DNA of 64,000 nucleotides, from positions 62,001-126,000 of the forward strand of contig JALBYF010000038.1 in the NCBI GenBank assembly GCA_023212725.1. Reading direction: 5' to 3'. The number at the start of each line of letters is the position of its first letter. The stretch's first letter is position 1. Below are positions 34,269-42,469 of the stretch, piece after piece. Source of the DNA: Tranzscheliella williamsii (lineage: Eukaryota > Basidiomycota > Ustilaginomycetes > Ustilaginales > Ustilaginaceae). A program made the translations under genes and the position numbers. A model generated the notes under the pieces. It saw nothing but the letters and a program-made list of their open reading frames with translations, had not been told where the DNA came from and searched no databases.

Positions 34269-37200
34269 ATGAATCCACAGGGTCTTCAATACCCCATGAA
34301 TCCCCAGCAGACGCAGCCACAGCCACAACCACCGCAGCCTCAGCAAGCAGGCTTCCCCGGTTTGCAGCAGAATGCCTCCGCCTCGTACGCTCAGATCGGT
34401 TCGCCCATGGGCGGCCAACAAAACACTGGCGCGCAAATGCAGAATCCAACACAGATCTTGCAGGTGAGTGTCTCTACCCAGCTTTCCTGCCTTACCCTGT
34501 CAAGCATTTCTCGCTGGCTGCTCCGCTCAGAAGGATGGAGGAAGGCATCTATATGCGCGTCACTACCATGCTTGCTAGAAAAAGGCGGAGAAGCAGTCGT
34601 GTCAGCCACGCTTGATTGGCAGGCAAAGCTGGCGAAACTGCAGAGCGACAAACGCGTCTGTCTCGTCTTGGAATCGCAAAATAGAAGGCTCTCCGCTCTC
34701 CGCTCTCCGCTCTCTGTTCTCGCTCTCTGTTCAATTGCTCCACGTCTTTTGTCTCTTTTGGGGCAAATCGACGTGAGAAGCACACACGTCGAGTCGGATT
34801 GGTGGCTGTCGCGCTTTTTCGTGCCGCTCGACTCTTTTCTGCCCTCATTGTTGTCCGCAACGACCCGCTTTGGATTGCCACGTCCTCCTACTCTCGTTCG
34901 CACGCATCGAGATGGCGCGCGCTTGAAGCGGCTCAGCGGCTGTTCTGCCTCGCTCTGCTGTCCGATAGCACGGATGGTCCTATCAGCTGCCCGCCTTGTT
35001 CCGTCGTGTTGACGGCTTCTGACACCTCCGTTTCTGTCTTTCTGTCTTTCCGTCTTTCTGTCTTTGCGGCTTTCCTTTGGCCCTATCCGCATCCATCGCC
35101 ATGCTGCAGTCAATACGTGGCAACATCATGGCGCTTCAGCGACAATGGGCTGTCATCTCGAGCCAGCCAGACGGTCCCACCAAGAACAGCGCACAACAGC
35201 ATCTTGCTTCTCAGCTGAAGCGCTTGCAGATGATGGAACAATCCGCGATACAGTCTATGGGCGCTCACATTCCGCCCGGCGCCCAGCTCAACCAGCAACC
35301 ACCACAACAGCAGTTACAGCAGGCACAAACACCACCACAGAACCCCACTCAGCAGATGCAGCCCAACAATATGATCCAAGGTTTTAACATGAACGCCCTA
35401 GCGCAGATGCAGCAACAACAGCAACACCGGCAACAGCAACAGCAACAGCAACAGCAACATCAACAGTCCGGCCTGCAGATCAACGGTTCCCATTCTGACG
35501 CGGCCTTCAACGCGCAGCCACCATCTGATCAGCAGAACGCGTTCGGCACTGCTGCTCTGCAAGCGCAGTCTCAACCACATCAGACGCAGTCACAACCGCA
35601 ACAGCCACAAGGAGGATTCAGTTCGCAGCAAGTGCCTGCTTCCGTAGACCCATCTCCGCAGGATGGCAACCAAGCCAATCCTGCTGCTGCCGCCGCCAAA
35701 CGCGATTTCGTCGGCACTGTTCGCAGTTTCATGCAGCAGCGAGGTACTCCCTGGCCCGCGCAGCTTCCTCTCACTTTTGTCGGACCTGCCTCTTCCAATT
35801 CACCTGGCGACACCAAGACGGTCGAGCTGCAAGCCCTCTTTGCCGCTGTCATTCACTCTGGAGGCTCGCAACGCGCTGCCCAGATGTCCGCGTTTTGGGC
35901 AGTGATAGCCAGTCGCCTCGGTCTTAAGGTGGGGCCACCTGACGGAACGCAATCGGCCCCAGATGCTGTGCCTTCTCCCGGCGAGGTACCGGATCGCCTG
36001 GCTACCTTTTATCGAGATCGCTTGTTCCCCTTTGAGCAGTTCTGGTTATCCCGCATGCCTGCGCGTCAGAACAGCGGCCAGAGCGGAGCAGCAGGCTCCC
36101 CCGCCGCTGCCGGCCCTTCCACCCCACAAGACCTAATGCAACAGCAACAGTCACACCAACAACACCAACAACAACAACAACACCGACAGCAGCAACAACA
36201 ACAACAACAACAGCAACAGCAGCAGCATCATCCGCAGCAGCCACAGGATCAAAATGTTAACAATGCTCAACAGCAATCGAACCCATCACCACAGCAGCCC
36301 AATGTTGTTGCCTCGTCTTCGCCCATTGAGTCGGCGCCAAACCGAGGCGGTGCTCCTGGACAAATCCACCCGGCGAGTATGCCAGTCAATCTGCACCAAC
36401 AGATGTCGCAATTGCAGCAGCTCGTGACAGCAGGCCGCATCACACCTCAGCAGGCGCGGGAGCGGTTCATAGCGATGCAGCAGGCTATGCGGCAGGCGAT
36501 GATGAAGCAGCAGCAGCAGCAACAACAACAGAGCATACAGCAACAACATCAGCCCGATCCAAGTCCAGTGCCACATTCACAGGCACAGACGCCACAGCAG
36601 CAGCATCAACCAACGCCTCCGGGGCCGCAGGGCATGCAGCAATCCAACCCCCAGCAATTCCAGCAGCAGCTTCAGCTTCAACACCAGCAGCAACAGGCGG
36701 TCAATGCCATGGTCCTCCCACCGCAGTCCGGACAGAGTTTCCCACCGCAGGCGCCAGGCAACAATTTTGCCGGGTTACCCGGTCATATGCAGCAAATTCC
36801 ACAGCCATTGTCACAGTACAACGGTCTTACTAGTCAGCCTGGCATGTCCGGTTTCCCCGGCACGATGCCGAGTCAGCAGCAGCAAACTGGCATGCCTGGT
36901 CAAGCTCTAACAGGACCGAATATGATGCCTGGAGGGCAGACCAGCGCTTTCGGCGATCCTAACATGATGGCGCCACAGTCGCAGCCGCCCCCGCCCCAGA
37001 GTCTTGACGGAATACCCCAGTGGCCAACACAACAGCAACTTGGCGGTCTGCCTTCTCCTGCCAAGCCCAACGGGGCAGTGCCCAAGACTCCCACGGCCTC
37101 TTCAAAGCCCGACTCCAAGCCACAGAAGAGGAAGCGCAAGAAGACCGACAGCGAACCGGCAACGTCTCTCCCGACGGCATCGACCTTAGATGTGAAGCCC

Positions 37201-39018
37201 GACATCACTGGCCTAGGTGGGCAAGCATCGGCCCCTACATCGATACCACCGCAGCAGCCAGAGAAGCAAGTGATACCGGGTACGCAGCAGCCGCTCGGTC
37301 CGCCAGCGCCGCCGCAAAAGCACAAGATTGAGTATTTGCCAATCCGCAGAGATGTGCATACCTATGGCGGTTGGGATCTCAATTTGGTCGAGAATCAGTA
37401 TGCTCCTGCGCTCCTGACCCGTGGTCGGCCACGGACCGTGCGGGAGCTTGGTATGGTAGATGTCCAGGGCCTGACCATGTCGTTGCGCTCTCGACTGGAC
37501 TTTGAAGTCTCGTATGCCCTCAACACGCTACTGATCCTTTCCGCCGGGGTGGGGGCGCCTTCGCAATTTCAGTTCAGCCTTGCCACATGCGAGGATCTAC
37601 TGGACGAGCTTCTGGACCTGCTCGAGGAGTCGAGCTTTCAAGAACCGGCTACTTCCAGCGAACCCCGACCCTACGCCAAGCGCGTCAGATTGGGTCCTGG
37701 AGATGGCAGCAGCAAAGGCATCATTGCGCTACCCACCTATCGGGACTGGATTGCCGCCGCCGCTGAGGAAGAGGCGGAACTCAAGGTGTGGACGCGCCGA
37801 AAAGCGGGCCGGTCGCGGTCGCTGGCGGGCAGCATGACCCACAGTGACGGAAGCGAGACGGATCTGAGCGAGTCGTTGGCCACTTCGTCTATCCTGTCGT
37901 TGGACACGGCTGACGGCATGATCACCTCGGCCGGAGTCCAGTCGGATCACGAGCAGCAGACGGAGAGAAAGGCGGCACGTGCTTTGACGGTGCTGACCAT
38001 CCTCAAGAACTTTTCGACGATGCCGGACAATATTGCGTTTTTCAACAACACACCGAGGCTCTTGGAAGTGCTCGCGCGGCTCTGTCATAGCGACGCAGAC
38101 CGGGCACAAGCCACCAAGGAGGGCCTGGAGCCGGAAGGCAAGCTGGAGGATCGGGAGAGCGAGACGGTCTTTACCACGCTGGAAGCACTGCGAGTGCGTA
38201 AGGATTCGCTGGTCATACTGTCGAATCTGGCAGGGGAGACGCTCTCGCTTCGCCACCGATCGGTGGAGACAGTAAGGGCGCTGTTCGAGCTGCTGGTGTC
38301 GTTCATCATGGAAGCCAATGTGGTCGAGGAGCTGGATCACACGGCCGAGATTGCCGAAGTAGCCGCCAGCTTGCCGCCGAAAGCGGCAGCAGGCGGCGCC
38401 GGACCGCTTCCGCAAGTGATTCGGCGCATCCCATATCATGCGGATCTGGCGCTGGACGCGCTGTCCAAGCTGGCGCTGCCGGACGACAACCGGGAGGTGC
38501 TGGGGGAGCTGCTGGACGGAGGCGAGATTGAAAGGCTGGCGGGCGAGCTGGTGCGGATGCTGCCGGTGACCGAGGCCGACTTTAAGATCCTCAACACGGA
38601 GCCGCGGCTGGGTTACTGCGAGCGGCTGGCAATGTGCCTGTACGATGTCGCTTTCCTCGCGCCGCCGCGGGTCAAGCTGCGGCTGCGACGCATGCCGGGG
38701 CTCTCGGGGATCGTGCTGCGGATCGTCAAGCGGCTCGCCAAGGCGACGCCCGACTTTTCGCGCAACCCGTTCTCGGTGCTCTGCCGGCGGCTGGTCGAGG
38801 CGCTCCGGCTCATCTCGGACAGCGCAGATATGTTTGGCGCGCCTGCGCTGCTCGGCTTTGGCGTCGCGGACGCCGCCGCCGCCACGCCCGCGCTCGGCAG
38901 CAAGCAGATCGGCCTCCTCCTCCCCGACGAGGCCGGCGTCGTCGACATGCTCCTCACCACCCACGAGCTCGACGCCGTCGTCTGCGACGAGCTCCACGCG
39001 CTCGTCTCACGCGGCTAG
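34269..39018 (+). CDS. SWI1: SWI/SNF complex ARID subunit SWI1
   Basis: Two exons, 34269-34463 and 35110-39018, joined in phase 0 across a 646-base intron (GTGAGT...CTGCAG), give 1367 residues. Exon 1 codes a Pro/Gln-rich start (MNPQGLQYPMNPQQ). The ARID domain lies at about residues 262-385: AKRDFVGTVRSFMQQRGTPW, LFAAVIHSGGSQRAAQMSAFWAVIASRLGL, RLATFYRDRLFPFEQFWL. Long Gln-rich runs flank it. About residues 800-1366 form a helical region with DVHTYGGWDLNLVENQY at its start, matching the C-terminal half of SWI1/BAF250 proteins. The product is expected to be a DNA-binding subunit of the SWI/SNF nucleosome remodeller. The intron is several times longer than others in the window, and an in-frame ATG sits 9 bases before the acceptor boundary. 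Confidence 0.9.
35407..36550 (+). repeat. CAA/CAG poly-glutamine tracts in SWI1
   Basis: Three main Gln-codon tracts flank the ARID domain: 35407-35466, 36139-36240 and 36509-36550. They mix CAACAG hexamers, CAG runs and a CAA run near 36195, interrupted by His and Arg codons. Length polymorphism is likely. Confidence 0.85.
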
Positions 39019-39167
39019 CTCTTTCCACCCCCCCTTGCCACGGTACACACTCCTGCCTTGCTTCTGTATTGGGCTTTTCGACGCTGTCACGCTACCTGGA
39101 CTGTATCGGTCAATGCAATCGTATGCGACGACGCAACGGACTGTGTAGCACAGGGCAAAATGCACAC

Positions 39168-39269
39168 AAGAGAAGGGAAAGGGGGGAGAGAAAGGGCAAG
39201 GGGGAAGGGGAAGGGGATGGAAAGGAAAAGGAAAAGGAGAAAGAAAAGGGAAGGGAAAGGGGAAGGGGG
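39168..39269. repeat. Near-pure purine tract in convergent 3' region
   Basis: 102 bases containing only two pyrimidines (C at 39197, T at 39218) on the plus strand. Positions 39219-39269 are purine only. It starts directly beyond the stop codon of the MO25 gene, so the MO25 transcript would begin its 3' UTR with a pyrimidine tract. It lies between the convergent SWI1 and MO25 genes. Confidence 0.9.
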
Positions 39270-40490
39270 CTAGGCGGGCTGCGGGCTGGCGGGGGGGGCT
39301 GCGCTGGCGGGGGGCGGTGGCTTGGCGGTGGCGTCGATGATCTGGAGGACGTACTGCTTCTCGTCGACAAACTGCTCGTCGTCCTTGTCGTTGTGAAAGT
39401 TGGCGAGGAAGGCGACGAGGCGCTCGCGGTTGCGGCGGAGGATGGCCTCGATCTGGGGCGGTTTTTTGGGATTGGCGACAAAGACCTTGAAGACGTGGAA
39501 GGCCTCGAACTGGATGTTCTTGGAGCGGTCGCGGAGGAGGTTCATCATCATCTTGAGATTCTCGTCGTGCGAAATGTAGCGCGTCATAATGGCAAAGTTG
39601 GTCCGGTCGAGCAGGATCTCGCCGAGCAGCTTGAGCGACTGCCGCTTGGTCACGTAGTTGGGCGACTGGAGCAGCGCCGTATACATGGCGAAGAAGCGGT
39701 CGTAGTTCTGCTCCAGATACGCAGCCACCATCGCCTTGTGCCGCGTCAGACACTCTTTGAAGTTGCTAAACGCATCGCACGAGACGCCGAACGTCGTCTT
39801 TTCAATGTAGTCGGCAAACGTGTAGAAGTGCGGCGAGTAGAGGAGGATCTTGGCGAGGGGCTCGTGGCGCAGCATCTCGCGCAGAATCATGCCCGTATTG
39901 AGTGCCACGTCCGGATGGTTGTATCCGCGCAGCGCGAGGAAGAGCACGTCGGGCTTGGTAGTCAGATACTCGACGGTGGGCGAACGCGCGCCAATCTGCC
40001 TGCGCAAAAGGACGTTAAAAATCTGCGAGACATCCTTTTTGGCCTCGAACTCAAACTTGGCAATGTGGGCGATGAGCAGCGCCAGCAGGTCGGTCGAGTA
40101 GACTTCCTGGGAGAGCTGAGCCACCTGATCTGGCTGTGGATCCTGCTCGCCATCGCCAAAGAGGATGGTCTTGATGGAGAAGAGCGTCTTGGACACCTCT
40201 TCTACCAGCTTGCGCCGCGAATCTGTCGAGGAGGAAGAAGCGGAGGAGGAGGAGGACGACGACGACGGGGCGGACGCGCCGGGAGCGCTGCTAGAGGCGG
40301 AAGAGGAGCCGGCCGATACCGACGAGGAGGCCGACGAGCCGACGCCCGAAAGCGCGGAGCTGTGGATGGAGCTGTTGGAGGTAGACGTAGCGAGCGAAGG
40401 AGAGGAGTTGTCGAGACGCAGCACGGTCTCTTTGAGATGGCGGACGAGCTCCTGGGGCGAACGCGCCTTGGACTTGAAGATAAAGTTCAT
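39270..40490 (-). CDS. MO25/Hym1 scaffold protein
   Basis: A single exon of 406 residues from the ATG of [21 protein letters not shown], which matches the family start. The same frame stays open to another ATG at 40883, but the extra 131 residues are Ser/Pro-rich, unlike the family, and probably represent leader. The fold is helical-repeat: [41 protein letters not shown] in two parts, and [17 protein letters not shown]. Family members bind and activate Ste20/germinal-centre kinases and act in the RAM/MOR polarity pathway (Hym1, Pmo25). Typical length is about 340 residues; the excess lies in a Ser/Ala-rich insert at about residues 30-85 and a Pro/Ala tail. The stop codon abuts the purine tract. 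Confidence 0.93.
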   Translation of the reverse strand: MNFIFKSKARSPQELVRHLKETVLRLDNSSPSLATSTSNSSIHSSALSGVGSSASSSVSAGSSSASSSAPGASAPSSSSSSSSASSSSTDSRRKLVEEVSKTLFSIKTILFGDGEQDPQPDQVAQLSQEVYSTDLLALLIAHIAKFEFEAKKDVSQIFNVLLRRQIGARSPTVEYLTTKPDVLFLALRGYNHPDVALNTGMILREMLRHEPLAKILLYSPHFYTFADYIEKTTFGVSCDAFSNFKECLTRHKAMVAAYLEQNYDRFFAMYTALLQSPNYVTKRQSLKLLGEILLDRTNFAIMTRYISHDENLKMMMNLLRDRSKNIQFEAFHVFKVFVANPKKPPQIEAILRRNRERLVAFLANFHNDKDDEQFVDEKQYVLQIIDATAKPPPPASAAPPASPQPA

Positions 40491-41360
40491 CACGACGGCG
40501 GCGACGGCAACGCCCAGCGGAAGCGAATCAGAAGCGGCACAATCGGAAGCGAATGACCTTGGCCTGAGAGGCAGGGCGCGGCGGTCGTTGTCGGCGGGCT
40601 GAAGCGAATGGCAGATGTACGCGGCAAATGGCAGATGGGCGCTGCGAGATGGAGAAGGCGCGCGTGGGTGCTGCCGGAGCACAGAGGGAAGCGCGCGAGA
40701 GAAGGTAGGATAGAGCGTCGCGGAGATGGAGAAGGAGGAGGAGGAGGAGGAGGAGGCGGTGGCCAAGGTGCCGCTTTCCATGTGCCCAATAAGGCAGTTG
40801 GCTGGCAGTGGAGAGGGATTACTCTTGAAATGGGCGGCTGCTATCCGCTTTTGAAAGCACGGCGCAATGACCGAATAGAACATAAGCCCGCCCCTGCCTT
40901 GTTCAACGCGCAGCCCCTATAACCGTCCGTATACCAGCCGCGGTGGGTTTGAAATGATACTATTGACCGATATTGAATCGCAATCAACACCGCTACTCTG
41001 TCAGTGTAGTGTCGAACTATCTACGCGCACTTTGGCTGTTTTTCTTGGTGGAGAAAGGTGAGTTCATCTCGATGGCGATTTCGGCGCGGTGCAGGGTAGC
41101 TGCAGGGTTACCTTCACATTAAGCGCCGCGCGTTGGCTCCCGTCGTGCTGTTAGGTCGCTCTCATGCGCGACAAGGCCGTGTTCCGAGGCTATTAGAATA
41201 GCAAGCGTGAATGCCTTCAGATTGTTTCTTTGTGGGAATTGAATGCCTTCCGCTTGTTCGTTGCGATACCTTTGGTGCTCAGCCTCCAGCAAGATGTCCA
41301 GGTAGCACACGCAGCAGAGCCTTACCACCGGTCACCACGCTACCGCGGCCCGACATCTCG
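40491..41360. promoter_or_regulatory. Divergent region MO25 / TGS1
   Basis: About 870 bases between divergent starts. It includes a (GAG)n microsatellite at 40733-40756 that would lie in the MO25 leader. A plus-strand ATG at 41211 is in frame with TGS1 and could add 50 residues. No other gene is supported. Confidence 0.5.
40733..40756. repeat. (GAG)8 microsatellite
   Basis: Eight GAG triplets on the plus strand, reading TCC-type on the minus strand, about 245 bases upstream of the MO25 start. Confidence 0.8.
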
Positions 41361-42338
41361 ATGGGCAAGGGAAAGAGGAGGCGTCTGCAGGGTGGGGCCG
41401 GCGATGGCGGTGGTGATGGCGGGGGTGGAGGGGAGGAGCGGGAGGGCGGGGGGCGGGCGCTGAATTTGGCGGCGTACCATCCGGACCTGGATCTGGGGTC
41501 GCTGTCGGCGGGGGAGCGCGCGCGGTATCTGGGGCTGGCGCGGCAGTGTCTGGTGCATCCGGCGCAGTTTTCGGCGGAGATGCGCAAGTACTGGCAGCAG
41601 CGGTATCGGCTCTTGTCGCTGTACGCGGCGGGGTGTTTGCTAGATGAGCAGAGCTGGTACTCCATCACGCCCGAGGCGGTTGCCTTTCGCATTGCACGGC
41701 GGTGTGCGTCGGACGGTACGGTGTGCGACCTCTTCGCCGGCGCGGGGGGCAATGCGATCCAGTTTGCCCTTGCCTCGCGCCGCGTCCTGGCCGTCGAAAT
41801 CGACCCGCTCAAGCTGGAACTCGCCCGCTGGAACGCAGAGCGCTACGGCGTCGCCCATCGCATCCACTTTGTCTGTGCCGACGCTCTCGATTTCCTCCGC
41901 GCCCTCCGCGCCCTCCCCGCCGCCCGGACCGACACCGACGACGACGCGGATGCATGCGTCTACGGCCCCATCACCCGCGCCGAGGTGCGCGACATCGACG
42001 TCGTCTTCCTCTCGCCTCCCTGGGGCGGCATCGACTACAACCTCGCCTCCACTCCGTCCTACTCGCTCCACAACCTCCTCCCCGTCCCCGGCCCCACCCT
42101 CTTCCGCCTGGCACGCACACTCTCCCCCAACATCGCCTTCTACCTCCCGCGCCACACCCCCCTCGCTGAGCTCGCAGCCCTCGCCCCCGCCCCCATCAAG
42201 GTAGAGCTCAACTACCTCGCCCCCGCCAAACTCTCCAGCCTCACCGCCTACTACGCCGACCTCGCAGAACGCTGGCACGACCCCTCCGACTCCTGGCTCC
42301 CCTCTTCTCCCCGCCCACCACCTTCCCATCCAACATAG
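41361..42338 (+). CDS. TGS1: Trimethylguanosine synthase TGS1
   Basis: 325 residues from the ATG of MGKGKRRRLQ; an in-frame ATG at 41211 would add 50 residues of unremarkable sequence. After a basic and Gly-rich N-terminus the catalytic core follows: KYWQQRYRLLSLYAAGCLLDE, ITPEAVAFRIARR, SAM loop VCDLFAGAGGNAIQFA at about residues 121-136, VLAVEIDPLKLELARWNAE, and LSPPWGGIDYN at 217-227. The PPWGG motif stacks the m7G cap in this family. The enzyme converts m7G caps of snRNAs and snoRNAs to trimethylguanosine. This is the short, core-only form usual in fungi. The gene converges on the alpha/beta hydrolase, with only 131 bases between stop codons. Confidence 0.95.
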   Translation: MGKGKRRRLQGGAGDGGGDGGGGGEEREGGGRALNLAAYHPDLDLGSLSAGERARYLGLARQCLVHPAQFSAEMRKYWQQRYRLLSLYAAGCLLDEQSWYSITPEAVAFRIARRCASDGTVCDLFAGAGGNAIQFALASRRVLAVEIDPLKLELARWNAERYGVAHRIHFVCADALDFLRALRALPAARTDTDDDADACVYGPITRAEVRDIDVVFLSPPWGGIDYNLASTPSYSLHNLLPVPGPTLFRLARTLSPNIAFYLPRHTPLAELAALAPAPIKVELNYLAPAKLSSLTAYYADLAERWHDPSDSWLPSSPRPPPSHPT

Positions 42339-42469
42339 ACCAGAGCCTTCCAGTGTTTGTCTGTGCAGCCTCGACCCAGACTCATGCATAATGCCGATGT
42401 GCCAGTGAATGCGCGGGCGTAGATGTACGGGAGTGGATGTGCGGGAGTGAACAGGCGTGTCGAGGCAGG

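Noticed and set aside
38634..40556. 640-codon plus-strand frame across the SWI1 3' end and antisense to MO25
   Set aside because: It begins inside SWI1, crosses the purine tract as a Lys/Glu/Gly run, and is low in complexity. Both overlapped genes are firmly identified.
40491..40883. 131-residue N-terminal extension of MO25
   Set aside because: In frame and with an ATG, but Ser/Pro-rich and ahead of the exact family N-terminus. It is more likely leader sequence.
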